Part shown: positions 1-12,655 of the stretch, one piece after another
Position numbering within the stretch: position 1 is the first letter of the stretch
Layout: every line of letters begins with the position of its first letter
Source of the DNA: Lotus japonicus
Lineage: Eukaryota; Streptophyta; Magnoliopsida; Fabales; Fabaceae
Length of the DNA stretch: 64,000 nucleotides
Direction: 5' to 3'
Assembly: GCF_012489685.1 (NCBI RefSeq)
Contig: NC_080046.1
Span: 22,709,038 to 22,773,037 of the forward strand
Translations under genes and position numbers: made by a program
Notes under the pieces: generated by a model
Told to the model about the DNA's origin: nothing
The model's input: the letters and a program-made list of their open reading frames with translations, nothing else
The model's database searches: none

Positions 1-2
1 TG

Positions 3-1928
3 AAACCCATTGCTACCTCCATTGATGGAACCGTTTCTGAGACACTCTCATCCTCTATGCCACCCATGCTTGAAACTGAACCAAGGGAGTGTCCTTTGAA
101 AGTCCATTTCAATGGCTGGCGCTCTTTGCGGAAGAATTGGAATAGATGGGTGGATGCACTTTGTCTCAGGTATGCAGCTGTGTGGAAGAAAGTTGGCATC
201 TTTGAAGCCATCATGAGCACCAAGTGCAGCATTGTGAAAAATTGTGACTTGGCATTTGGGGTTGCAGAAAAATGGTGTTCTAAGACAAACACCTTTGTGT
301 TTCCATGGGGTGAGGCCACTATCACATTGGAGGATGTCATGGTTTTGGGGGGTTACCCTGTTCTTGGTGACCCTGTTTTCACCTCACTTCCGAATCAGGA
401 AATGAGAGAGGTAGAAGAAAAATTGATTCTTGCAAGAAAAGAACCCTGGAAGAGTAAACAAGGTAAGCCTCGTGCATCAGCATGGATAGATACTTTCATG
501 AATAGTGGGAGTGAAATGGAGCATGAAGCATTCCTTGCTACTTGGTTGTCAGTGTTTGTTTTTCCTCATGAATATTTGGTAAAGAAGTGTCTCTTCCCTA
601 TTGCTATTCTTCTTGCTAGAGGAAATCCCATTGCTTTGGCACCAGCAGTTTTGGCTAGCATATATAAGGATTTGGGCGCGTTGAAAGAAACAATAGCTGA
701 TTTGACAAAAATTCCAGTAGCTGCTGATAAATTGGACAAGGAGTTAGAGGTTACTCCTGAGTCACCCTTTTACTTGGTTCAAATTTGGTTGTGGGAAAGG
801 TTCCTAAATTTGCAGCCAGAGCCCAATGTGATCAAAGATGGAGACCCTTTATTGTTCAGGTGGCACAAGGTTAAGGGCATGAAAATTGACAATGTAAGGC
901 TGGCACTGAACTCAGCTATGGGTGATTTTCTCTGGCGTCCATATGTTAGATATGGTGGTAAGTGCAGGGCAATTTATCCAGAAAATGAAATTCAGCAGGT
1001 ACCATTTGAGGCAGATTTGGACAAAGAGCTAGCCTCATTCGTTAGATGCATGAGAGTTTCTGAGCTTGTTGGAATTGACTCAACCATCATGCAGTACTGC
1101 CCTCATCGAGTTGCTATGCAGTTCGGAATGGATCAAGATGTCCCAGATTGTGTGCCGGTATTCAGAAGGACTAAAGGTATTGCTTGGGAAAATTATTGCA
1201 GGCCCATATCTGATAGAAATTTGTATTTTCCATCAAGGCTTTTTGAGGCAGATGTTACCACACGTTATGCAAAGTGGTGGAAGTAATCAGTAATGCATCA
1301 TCAAGATTTTGCTGTCAATATTGTGCATAGGAAAAGAAGCACAATGCCATCAACATGTGGTCCTCATGTAGTAAAAGCAAACACAAGTGGTAATGTTGCT
1401 CATGTTCCACCTGTGTTTCCTCCCAAGCTTATTAGCACTGTTATTGTTGGAAAATCTTGTGATGATGGTTCAAAAATTGTGGAGGTTGATAATGATGCCG
1501 ATGTTACTCCCGGTTTTCTTCCTAATCATTTGCAAGTTGTCCCTTTTGGAAATTCTGTTCAAGATGGTTCCAAAGCTAATGGAAATACTGATGCTGATGT
1601 TCCAACCAATTTTCCCCCAAAACATGATGCACTGAGTCCTTGCATTTATGTGAAGAATCCTAAGCCTGTCTTGGAAGAGTACAAGTGTTGTGGCATGGCT
1701 CAAGGTTTGGCTAATGTAAAAGATAACACTGTAACTTCATTAGGGAGATTGAAGGAAGATTTTGAAGATGCAAATGGGAATAAAGAATCAATGCTGTCTA
1801 CTGATAGAGTAAGGCTATCTGGGATCCAAGGTGAAAGCTGTGTAAATGTTGTGGAACTTAAAAGGAGAATTCGCAGACTTGAGAGAGTGATTTCAAGATT
1901 AAAGAAAGCAAGGTTTGGAAACATTTGA
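3..1928 (+). pseudogene. Plant mobile domain (PMD/MAIN-like) protein gene, 5' end outside window, one in-frame stop
   Basis: The frame is open from the window edge (base 3) to a TAA at 1284-1286, and resumes in the same frame to 1928. The first part (409 residues from the Met at 57) has the plant mobile domain pattern: a tryptophan-rich start (NWNRWVDAL), the block TFVFPWGEATITLEDVMVLGGYPV, split here as TFVFPWGEATI then TLEDVMVLGGYPV, and a C-terminal YAKWWK. The part after the stop (S-V-M-H-H-Q-D onward) has a basic patch, three spaced repeats of the type VxPxFxPx and a basic heptad-like tail. PMD proteins are transposase-derived and some were domesticated (MAIN family). The stop needs only one C-to-T change from CAA. 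It could be a pseudogene, a shortened protein, or a sequencing error. No intron is evident. Product identity is fairly sure; functionality is not. Confidence 0.7.
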
Positions 1929-3552
1929 ACATTTATTAGCTGATTAGACTAAAACATTATCACTTGTTAACATTTGTTGTGTCCTTTTTTTATGCTTTGG
2001 GAGAATGGAGGGAGGATAATAGAATGAGGAGTGAATTGAGATTTGAGAATGGATTGGGGCAAGTTTCATTTTACATATTTCTATACTTGGTATAAGATTT
2101 TGGTGGTTTGTCTGAGTGCTCTTCTCTAATTTGAGTCCTATAGAATATGTATCTGCTTAAAGCTCTTCCTGATTCAGTTCAACTCTTGGCTCTCTTTAAG
2201 CATCTCTATTTCCTAGTTATTGAGTTAACTCTCATTCAATTAACCAACCTTAATCTTTTTCTTCTATATGTGTATTTCATTTCATGATTTCAATTCTATA
2301 ATCTGATGCTGCTGATGCAGTTGCAGGTGATCACCAGATGTTTGAAATTGCAAAGTACCAACTTTTAACTAACATAGCTAAGTCTTGGGTGTGGATGATG
2401 TAATTTGAAGGTCCCCCCCCCCTTTTGAGTGAAAAGGTAGAACCTTTACCTCTACTCATGTCAAAATAATAATAGATTTTGGAGAGTGCAATTCATGAAT
2501 GGTGCACTTGGGGATCTAATCAGTGCAATCCAAGCCTTTCATAGATAAGATAGTAAGCATATTGGAGTTCTACAAACTACCAAATTTCCCCTTAATAGCT
2601 AGTAGTAGCTACACAAGATTTTCTGACTTAGATTATTTGCTTCATCGTCTTCTTTTTCACGTATCTGAATTTTGAACTACTATTATTGAGGTTTGGATTT
2701 GATGCTCATAATCTGAATGTGCCCTTGCAGACTAATTCAAGGATTTCTTACAGTACTTTAGGCCTGTGGTCTAGAATTTAAAAATTGAATGAATATAATG
2801 AATTTGAAAGTCAAATCTTCTGTGAACTAGTATGGGGTATATGACAAAAATCAATTTATATGAGTTGAATTTCTTTTTGGGTCCATATTTATATGAAACA
2901 AAATGTGAGCAAACATCTCAATATGGACAAAAATGCACTTTCATTTATCTGGTTTATATATTAGGGTTGTTTGCTACTGACAGTATAAATCTATACAATA
3001 TATCAATTGTTTGGTCACTTGGTGCCAACACTATATTAAGTAGGTTTATGCATCAATATCTATACATTAAAATTATAGATAAGCTAATCAAACTAAGGTT
3101 TGCATTATTATCTTCTGCGTACGATATCTTAGGTATTGTCATACAGTACTAAATTTTTATCGGTTCTTATATTGTCATATTTAGGGCGATGATACATAAA
3201 CATGGAATTTCTGCTAAACATTTATTAGACATACAACTTTGTGACGATTTTTAACCCTACAACACTTTGTGGCGATTACAACCGTATATCTGTAAGATGT
3301 CTTTAAAAAATGTATGTCTATCAATACGTTCTGCCTATTTTATTTTTCAAACTTTATTTTATACAGCATACTAATGGGTCCTTAATCTTAAAATTACGTG
3401 AATAAAAGTTTTTTATCTATGTGTAAAGAAAACTAAACAGAACAGACAACTATGAGTCTATACTATTTTTGTACAGCCCAGACTCAAGCCTGTGAGGAGG
3501 CATATTAACAGCAACTCCATTTTCTTAGAAAGTGATGGGGATAGTGAACCAA
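1929..3552. other. Intergenic, no gene recognised
   Basis: AT-rich sequence downstream of the PMD gene. The first part may be its 3' UTR. It has a short C run near 2414 and only short, compositionally random open frames, such as 2832-3152. I see no recognisable domain. It ends at the inferred 5' border of the Helitron. Confidence 0.5.
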
Positions 3553-6500
3553 TCTTAATAATATATAAAGCCCATCCACCAAAGTGGGCCATAATGCTTT
3601 CTAATTTCCACATGTCATGTTTTTATTGGGTGTTTTCATTGAATTTCCACATGTCTATTTCTCATTGGTCCAAATCCTTAATTTTTGATTGGTCGACATT
3701 AATTACAACATTAAACAATAAATAAGTAAATACATAAATCAAACAATTTGAAATTTGGTCGACATTAATTGGAACGAATAATATTAATTATTAATACTAT
3801 TTAATGCAAAATTTAAAAAGAAAAAATTAAATTAAAAATTCGAAATTAGTTATACGGTACCAATAAAAAATAATTTCTATTTCTGAAAATTTAGAATTTG
3901 AAATGAAAAATTAATATTCAATTTTTTTATCATTAATAAATTAATTCTCAAATTTTTACATTTAAAATTTAAATTTCGTTTAATATTTAAATTTTTTACA
4001 AAATAATTAATATTAGATTGATTTTAAAATGGGTAAGATGAGCAAATAAATATTTAAAAATAAAATAAATATTGATTTTTAATTTACAACATCAATATAA
4101 AAAAATTATTATTTTTTCAAATATATTTTTTTTCTAAGAAAAATCGGTATATTTTAATTTAAAGCATCAGTATTTTTGGAAATCTGATTATGTCATTTTT
4201 TCAGGTCAATTTAATAGGTTTCCTGTTTGAAAAAATGATTAAGTTTTTTATTCTGAATTAAATTGATTGACGATCTCATCAAATCAACAAAATAATCAAT
4301 TTAATATTATTTAATGCATAATTAGTCAATGTTTCTTTTCTATTGGTTGTTACAATGATTTTCCAAATATCTCATTCTAATTGGTCCACATTGATGACTT
4401 CTCATTGGTCCAAATTTATGACTCATTAAATCAATAAATTCAAAATTTAAATCATTCAATCAATTAATTTTAAAATTCAAAATTCGAATCATGTTTGATT
4501 AGGGATTTTTTTTGTTTGAAAAATGTTTAATTACAAATTAGACAATATGTTAATGACACATGTGGAACGGTGATAAATTTGGAAATATATCAAGTTGTTA
4601 GCAAATTTAAGCATTATTAAGTCCTATTTGAAAAAGTTCAAAAACAAAAAGTCCTATTTGAAACCTCTCTATTATCTTTCTGATTTTTTTTTACGTTCCT
4701 TTCTTTTTTATATTTATATCTAATACTAAATGCTTACATCCAACCCATTAACATATTCCTGGCCAATCAGATTTTTTCGTTTTAAACAAATTTGAATACA
4801 ATCTATCTTCATTTTGAACATATCATTTAAAACCCACCACTATAAACCCCAAAGACCAATAACAACTAGCCCCCTTTTTTCTGTTATTTGTTTAATTATT
4901 TTTCTTTCTCTAATGCCACTATGACTTAACTCATTGAAGTCTCATGTATGATGTATCACTTAATTTATATTTTGATTTTTTTACCAACATACTAATATCT
5001 CATATTAATTACTAACCATATTTTGTCCCCAACTACTAAAATTTGAACCTATCATCTTCTTTCTTAAAAACAATTTAAATCATTATTATTTTCCTTTTAT
5101 AAACGAGTTCAAACATCTTCCTTTTATAAACCACCTCCTTCATTCATCAATTAAAATTAAATGTCTTTATGGCCAATTTGAATTCTAACTATTTCCATTT
5201 TGAATAATAACTATATGCCTTCCTTGATTTTTTTTTAACGTGCTTTCCTTGATAATGGACAAGTAAAATTATTCATGTGCTTATTATTAGTCTTGAAAAT
5301 AATTCCATTGTAATTATTTGCCTTTAATTATTTTCTCTACAATTTTCTGCAACTTATGTTTAAATATTTAAATTTTAGTACAAATTATTTTGATTGGTTT
5401 ATTTTGCCAACCCATGTTGACTTATTTCATGAGGCTTCAACTATAAATAACACATAAAGTTTAGCGTTCAAAACATTAATCCTTCTTTCTCCAACTGTCT
5501 GCGTTTTTAGTTTTGTATTTCTATATAATTTTTACCTCATCTTTCTCACAATTTTTGTTGTTGTTGTGAATTATTTGCTTCTCCCTGCATTAGATTTCGT
5601 ACTCAACAAAGGTTATCATGAATGCGGAAATCCCCTAAAGAGGAAAAAAATCTGAAATCTCTACACACCGGGATGTTTGTTGAAGTATATTGTGAGTTTG
5701 AATTTTTACTTGCCTTCTCCTTATTTTCATGATATATATTTACTTGCACCCGTTCTAATGCACGAAATCATGATTTATAGTGTTCTTTTCATGTGAAAGT
5801 ATTGCTTAATATGGATATATGTGCACTTGTGGTGAACTTAGGCATGGATGATCTATCAACAGTGCCAAAAGGCATCTTTGTCGGCAGTATTTGATTTTTT
5901 CCTTGACATTCTTTATTTTTCTGGGTAGGAACTGAAGAAGAATTGATTTTTTACAACTCTGCTTCTCTCATGTGTGAGTTCTTAACCTTTGAATATTTTT
6001 TGTGCCTTTTGATCGTTTGTGACTGCTTATTGATGATTGTGTTTTTAGTATGGTTGTTGAAAGTGTGGAAGATATTATGTTGATGGGTCTTAGATGAAGT
6101 GAGATAACAGTTCCCTCCATTGTTAGTCGTTGCAAACAGGTTTTTTTTCATGATAATTTTGATTAGTAATTCTTTATAATTTTTTTGCCCCATTTTTTCA
6201 CAATTTTTTTGTTCTGAACTTATTGCTTCTCCCTGCATTAGATTTTGCTCTTGGCTTTTAAGAAAATTGGCTATACCTTCCAGAATTGATTGTTAGGAAA
6301 ACCGGGATAATTTCCAGGAAATTTCAAAGCCCAAATTCAATTGTCTTTTATTTGGTAAGTCTTCATTATTAATTTATAATTGCTCATTCTCTTTTTTGAA
6401 CGTTACTTGCTCATTCTTACATTACATGATTCATTGTTACACTTTTATGGTTTCATTTAAGTTTTTTTTATATTTCTGAATCTTGATGGTAGCCTAAATA

Positions 6501-6802
6501 AATAAAATGATCTTTTGAGTTGTAGGTTATCAACACACATTCTGCATGTGCTTCAATTTCCTCTTTACAAGAAAAGCTCCAGGGACAAAGATAGTGCACT
6601 GGCGGAAAATATTGTGACTATTGTTCATGATGGAATAGAAAGGAGGAACTCAAATTTTCTAGAGTTACCAAAATTAGAAACAACATACAAAATTTTCAGT
6701 GTATTCTAATAAGTGAAAATAAGGCTCTTATGCCACTACTACATGCTTCTGACCTTATGTTTAGAAATTTCTCTCGAAGAACCACACCATTTTGCCTTGG
6801 TT

Positions 6803-7012
6803 GAGACAAATGGACACCTAGACGGTGAAAATATAATCAGTGTTGGTTTTTTTATTGAATATATATTATTGTTCTTTTCATTATTTTTACTCTTCTAAAT
6901 CATGTAATGAGACTAATGGACATATAAACGGTAGAAATATAATAAGTGTTGGTATTTTTTACTAATATATATTATTGTTCTTTCATTATTCTTCACACTT
7001 CTAGATCTTGAA
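6803..7012. repeat. Two-copy direct repeat, unit about 106 bp
   Basis: The segments beginning GAGAC at 6803 and at 6909 share the pattern AATGGACA, ACGGT, AAATATAAT, AGTGTTGGT, then ATATATTATTGTTCTTT in the same order, with scattered substitutions and small indels. The spacing is 106 bp. It lies in the Helitron interior and has no evident function. Confidence 0.7.
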
Positions 7013-7599
7013 AAGGGAATGAAGTTGAACACCGTAAATTAATTAGTGTAACTAATTTTTTGGCAAGTCAATCTTTTGAAAACAAAATGGAATTAAAAGT
7101 TGTACAAAACTCGGTGCTACGTTAATGGTAAAAGTTGTTATCGTTAACAATTATTTTGATTTGTTTTAAAAAAAATTGTTTGAAAAATTGTTTTGTAGAT
7201 TTAAGGGCAAGACCCAAAGGGTGAGCGAGTACCGGATGTTTATACAAAAAAATGTGGACAAGACCCTTTGTAATTGCAAATTTTTTGAACGTAGAATTGA
7301 GACTTATATCATCATCTTAAACTCTGTAATAACAAAAAAAAATTAAATGTCAACTCATTGAATATAGTTAACTACTCTCACTTATCTCAAGGAATTTATT
7401 AACTACTACCTAATATAACATATGATCAATTTTGAGAGCATTTTAATATAAATTTATATTTTTTTTCACAAGTTTAAAAGTAAATATGTATATAAAAATA
7501 CAAAATTTTGATACTAATAATTTATGATATACGCAGATTAGAATAAATAAACATATAACTACAATATTTTTTATGTATAAGTTATATTGTAAAAACTTT

Positions 7600-7813
7600 T
7601 TATGGGGAGAAACATTTTGCATGAAAATAATTTCAAGTTGAAACTAATAGAAAATGTTTTAATATAGTTTTATTACTTTTATAGAAATACTTTAATTTAA
7701 ATGTCAAAATAGATATTTCACTAGGAAGAACATTTATATCAAAATATTTCCAAGTTGAAAATAACAAACAATAAATTTTAATATAATTTTAGAATTATTT
7801 TCATAAGTTTAAA

Positions 7814-7861
<48 letters not shown>

Positions 7862-8280
7862 TTTGTCAAGAATTGGAATAAATGAACATATATAGCTCAT
7901 ACGGGGAGGAACATTTTGCATTAAAACTCTTTCAAGTTGAAACTAATAGAAAATGTATTGTTTTAATTTTAGTACTTTTCTCATAGTTTTTAAATTATTT
8001 AAGAGTAGATATACATAAGCATTATAATTTGATTGTGAATATAAGACTCCCACTGGGAATTACAGAAAAATAAACATATTTAGTCTATATTTATTAATTA
8101 TATAGTAAAAAGCTCCTACATGAGAAACATTTTACATGAAAATGCTTTCAAGTTGAAACTAATAGAAAATGTTTTGTTATAATTTTAGTACTTTTCTCAT
8201 ACTTTTTAAATGATTTAAGAACATAAGCATTTTAATTTGATTGTGAATATAGAGCTCCCACGAGGAATTAAACTGTGCCA
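7600..8280. repeat. Degenerate direct repeats, about four copies
   Basis: The phrase GAAACATTTTGCATGAAAA followed by TTTCAAGTTGAAACTAATAG and AAAATGT recurs at about 7608, 7725 (more degraded), 7910 and 8125. The last two copies also share the following stretch with ATAAGCATT, TTTGATTGTGAATATA and CTCCCAC. Unit length is about 110-220 bp. An (AT)n microsatellite sits between copies two and three. The array lies upstream of the helicase remnant. Confidence 0.7.
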
Positions 8281-8627
8281 GCTGGGCAAATTTTATTATA
8301 ATTTTATGGGTTGAGTGAGAGAGGTCCAGATATCAATTCCTGGATGGTGCAATTTATCAGTACGATGTACCAAAAAATATCACATCTTTTATATGTTATA
8401 AATTGTGTAGAATTATTTAGATATGGGAAAAACGAAATAAATAAAATAAAAAACATGCAATTTATTATATATTCAATTTTTATATCATAGTCATATTAAT
8501 TTTTTTTTCCATGGCTATATCATAGTCATATTTATTAAACATAGAATTATATTTGTATTTATTTATCATTTATATAAAAAATAATCCATATATTAAAAAC
8601 AAATTTTAATATATTCATAATTATACT

Positions 8628-9337
8628 TTGTGCATTGCACGAGTTCCTGGCCTTACGAACAAAATGAAAGACGCGCAATTCTTTCAAGATAGAGAAATAT
8701 TGGCCCCTACACTGGAGGCTGTTGAAATGATAAACACGTACATGTTTGGCATGATATCTACACTAGAACATGAATATTTGAACTTCGACTCTACCTTGCG
8801 ATCTGATGAGAATTCTAAAATACGAGGTGATGGGTTAACACAAAATTTTTGAACGACACTAAATGTTCAGGAATTCCAAACCACAAACTATTATTGAAAG
8901 TTGGTACTTAAATCACGCTTTTGAGAAATATAGACCAAGCAGCAAGTTTATGCAATGAAACCAGATTAATTGTGGATGAACTTGGTGAACGTGTTATTGG
9001 TGCAATTGTTATCACAGGAACAAATGCTAATGAAAAAGTGCACATTTCAAGAATGGACTTGGATCCTTCTGATTCCAAATTTGCAATTAAATTCAGAAGA
9101 AGACAGTTTCGAATTGCAGTATGCTTTGCGATGACCATAAACAAAAGTCAAGGACAAACATTATCTCAGATTAGGCTCTTCCTTTCGAGGTCCGTCTTCA
9201 CTCATGGTCAGTTATATGTAGCTCTTTCGAGAGTACGCTCAAAAAATTGTCTTAAACTTTGTATACCGGATGAGTCGAGCAAACAACAGACCACTACTTT
9301 AAATATATTGTTTGAGAGAATTTTTGGAAATGTTTGA
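8628..9337 (+). pseudogene. Helitron helicase (PIF1-like), C-terminal fragment with frameshift and stop
   Basis: Two frames together cover the end of a Helitron SF1/PIF1-type helicase. The first (8628-8852) carries FFQDREILAPTLEAVEMIN, typical of the region just upstream of the C-terminal motifs. The second (8921-9337) carries RNIDQAASLCNETRLIV, the motif INKSQGQTL and the terminal motif YVALSRVRSKNCLKLCI. Between them the homologous reading is disturbed by one frameshift near 8840 and one in-frame TAA near 8910. The nucleotide-binding half and the Rep domain are missing. In an intact element this helicase unwinds DNA during rolling-circle transposition; this copy cannot. Confidence 0.85.
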
Positions 9338-9420
9338 CATATACAACACAATTTCATTTATTTATTCCATTTTTTTCTTCATATATTATTAAACGATTGA
9401 GTTAGACACGATTGACTTAT

Positions 9421-11068
9421 GGGTTAAGCGTCATATTAGTCCCTGTCTTTGTATCGTCGTCTGATCTAGGTCCCTCGTCGGAAAAATTAATGCAAATGGT
9501 CCTCGTTTTTGAAATATTTTTGGAGCGGATCCTCACCGGAGGGTGGAGCTCCGACGAGTGCTTTGTTGGCTTGATGACTGTGTCAATAATGCCGACATGG
9601 ATTAAAAAAAATTAAAATTAAAAAACAAATTACAAGTCAGAATTTTAAACCTAATTAACATATTCCTAATTATAACCCTAACTAAATCAACTAAATTAAT
9701 TTTCCCCCAAAACTTATCTCAATTCACCCCAATTAACCCAAATCCTCAATTCAGACTAATCCCAATCTTCTCCTTCTTCCCAACACGCCACCCACCACTT
9801 CTTCACCCCACCACCGCCGCTTCTTCACCTTTCTTCTCCACCCCACCACCGCAATGTTGAAGAGAGGGGCAAGGAAGAAGGGCTCACGATCTGGAAAGAA
9901 ATGAAGAAGTGAAAAACCCAGATTCGTCCCCTACAACAGCCAACAAACCCAAATCGACCAGAAAGGAAGATGGAAACACGTCCATCACTTCAAATCGAGA
10001 TTCACGCTTCTGAGTTTGTATGAAAAACAGTGGTATCCCTTTCTCTAAGATTACTGCAAAACGGTGGTATCCCTTTTTTTGAGATTCACGCTTCTGGGTT
10101 TGGCTTGGCTCTTCAGTGGTGGGTATGGCACGACCTGGGCCTGTTACGTCTGGATCTTGCTCGAATTCATTGAAGCCAGAAGGATCTGGGTCTGTTTCGT
10201 CTGGTTGCTGCTTGATCTCGTGTCTCTCTGTCGCACTTCTGGGTTTTGGAAGTTTAGGAATTTTGTGTTTTGTGTTGTGTTCTGGGTTGTTTTGGTGGTT
10301 GTGGGATTTGATGTGTAAAATCTGGTTTCTATAGGTAGATGATGATGATGAAAAGGATGAAGTTTAGGACTTTTGGGGTTTGATTTTCTGGGATTTGAGA
10401 TGTGAAATCTGGTCTCTCTCTGTCGCACTACCCCTTTTTCTTCTTCTCATACTTAATCATAAAAAACCATGCTTTTTCTCCTTTCCTTAATCTCATGCTC
10501 TCATCTCCTTTCCTGATTCAGTATCGTGATTATTCTTGATCTAATTTTGCCTCAAATTGCGTTAATTTTAATGGGTTCTTATTTTTGCTTTTTCTTTTCC
10601 CGATCACTGATTTTATTATTACCTCAAGTGGCTTCTATTTGGATTGTAATGTTCAAGAGATATGTGATTTGAGAATTACAATACTCTGGGTTAGAATGAT
10701 GAAGATGGACCAGAGTATTAGGGTTCAATTGTGGTAATGTTTCTGAGTTAGGGATTTGGGTTAATTGGGATAAGTTTGGGGGAATTTAATTTAGTTGATT
10801 AAATTAGGGTTAGATTTGTTAATTTATTTTATTTTTCTTAATTAAATTAAATTTTATGATGTGTTATTTATTTTTTATTTTTTTAATTCCACGTCGGCAT
10901 TATTGACACAGTCAGCAAGCCAACAAAGCACTCGCCGGAGCTTCGCCCTCCGGCGAGGATCCGCTCAAAAAATATTTCAAAGACGAGGACCATTTACAAT
11001 AATTTTTCCGACGAGGGACCCAGGTCAGACGGAGATACAAAGACAGGGACTAATATGATGCTTAACCC
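9421..11068. mobile_element. Mutator-like foldback element, non-autonomous, 9-bp TSD
   Basis: The ends are long inverted repeats: left GGGTTAAGCGTCATATTAG, right (reverse complement) GGGTTAAGCATCATATTAG. Similarity continues into each arm for roughly 200 bp and, more weakly, to about 340 bp. The flanks are a perfect 9-bp duplication TTGACTTAT (9412-9420 and 11069-11077), the size made by Mutator-type transposases. The interior (about 9780-10700) has no transposase and includes CCACC-rich and CTTCTGGGTTT segments that could be captured host DNA. It is inserted in the Helitron between the helicase remnant and the 3' hairpin, so it is younger than the Helitron. Confidence 0.88.
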
Positions 11069-11143
11069 TTGACTTATTTATAATTTAAAAATTACATATA
11101 TAAAAAAATTAATTTATTTATTAAAAAAATTCAACATAAAATT

Positions 11144-11171
11144 CCGTGCAACGCACGGGTTATCGCACTAG
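11144..11171 (+). other. Helitron 3' terminal hairpin and CTAG end
   Basis: Perfect 6-bp stem CCGTGC/GCACGG with a 3-nt loop, then GTTATCGCA and CTAG. This is the Helitron termination signal. Confidence 0.88.
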
Positions 11172-12623
11172 TTCTTAGAAAGTCCATTTTCTAAAACATA
11201 TTGCCAATACGGATGGAAATAGAATAGGTTGGATTGAACATTGCTTAGCTACATCATCACCTACTTAAAATTTAAAGTTTGAGTTTGGCTTGTTATTTGT
11301 AATAAGTTTTTTTAGGTCTGTCTGGTCTTTTTGAAAATTGATCTCATAGCCTATTTGACGATTTGTTCTATAATAAGACATTGAGTTATCCAACAAAGTT
11401 ATGTGTAAATATGTTAACAAACTTATAAACTAACCGAGTTAAACTATACTAAAATAAATCTACTCATTATTTAAAAAAAAATCTACTCATAAAAAACCTT
11501 AATAATACGTTCAAAAAAATACCTTAATAATACTTAAGGGTGAAAACAAGCGGGGGATTGTATTTGAAACGCACCGTACTAGTAGTATTAGTAAGTTAAA
11601 AAATAAAATATAAATTAATAAAAAGAGAAAGAATGAAAGACGGCTTATATTGAGAAGGAAATAGCATGTGGGTAAAAAGAGAAACGTTTTCCTCTTGTAA
11701 CCAAAAAAAAATATTGAGAAGGAATAGCATGTGGGTAAAAATGTAAAATACCCATTTCTTCTCATTGCCGAAAAAAAGAAAGAAAAAGAAAAGGTGGGAC
11801 TCCATCCTCTGTTCCTCAATTTCTTATTCCAGCACCTTCCTCCCACTTTGATTTCACTCTCCATTTTCATTCCATATTTCTTGCATCATTTCTTCACTCT
11901 TCACTCAAGCTCTTACTCACAGTATTTGGAATTGTGAAAGTGGGTATTTGGTACTCTTCTCATCTCTTGGGTAGTGCTATTTAGAGCTCATTGAGGTAAA
12001 GTTTTCAACCCAAAGATTTAGAAATCTGTTTATATGGCATGAATTAGTAGTGGGTATTATCATAGCATAGTAGGAAATCAAGTGTTTGTCTTATTTTCAT
12101 TAGTTTCTTCAAAAAACCCTAAGTCTCATAAATTGGGGGTTTTATCTAATCTCTTGGCTACCCATTATTGATGCTTAGATTCACCAGGTGGTGTTTCTCT
12201 TGTTCCAGCGAAGGGCATGAAAGGGATTTGAGCTTTCTCTTCATAGTTGTGAGTGTATAGTTTATAAAGTGGCAAGTTTTTACATTTAATTTTTAATGGG
12301 AGAAGCGAAAAACCATATTTTCAGCTCTTAATAGATATTATATCTTATGTCCATGAGTTTTATTCCATGTTTGAAGCATATGAATTAATTGGTGCCTAAA
12401 CTCAGTTTTGTTGTTGTTGCCCCTTTTCTCTCTATATGCAAATCCTTGACTTTTGATCACTTGTGATGTTTTTCTAGACTCTATGTGCTATGATTTTTAA
12501 GCTTTACGCTTTTAAGGATTTTAGAAGATTCAAGAATGTGATGTGATGACTATGTGAAAGTTTAGAAGTCAAATTCATGAGGAGGGAAATGAAGCTCAAT
12601 GAGATTTGAGATGTTAGTACATG

Positions 12624-12655
<32 letters not shown>

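Larger units (their letters stand above)
3560..8600. other. Helitron interior without recognisable coding sequence
   Basis: Very AT-rich. A TATA-like CTATAAATA near 5441 followed by a pyrimidine-rich stretch could be a remnant promoter of the element. Short frames (5951-6238 minus, 6515-6709 and 6713-6898 plus) have no recognisable domain. A pair of direct repeats and a degenerate four-copy repeat are listed separately, and an (AT)n tract lies at about 7818-7856. Confidence 0.5.
3553..11171 (+). mobile_element. Helitron, decayed, about 7.6 kb
   Basis: The 3' end is textbook: a hairpin with stem CCGTGC/GCACGG (11144-11158), then 9 nt, then CTAG at 11168-11171 followed by T. The likely 5' end is TCTTAATAATATATAAAGCC at 3553, preceded by A, so the insertion sits between A and T as expected for Helitrons, with no target duplication. 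Inside lies a C-terminal helicase remnant of Helitron type (8628-9337). I found no Rep/HUH nuclease, so the copy is not autonomous. Most of 3560-8600 is AT-rich with internal repeats and no gene. A Mutator-like element is nested at 9421-11068. The 3' border is secure; the 5' border is inferred from its sequence style. Confidence 0.75.

Noticed and set aside
9412..9615. 67-residue open frame
   Set aside because: It lies in the arm of the foldback element; the mirrored arm gives an unrelated frame.
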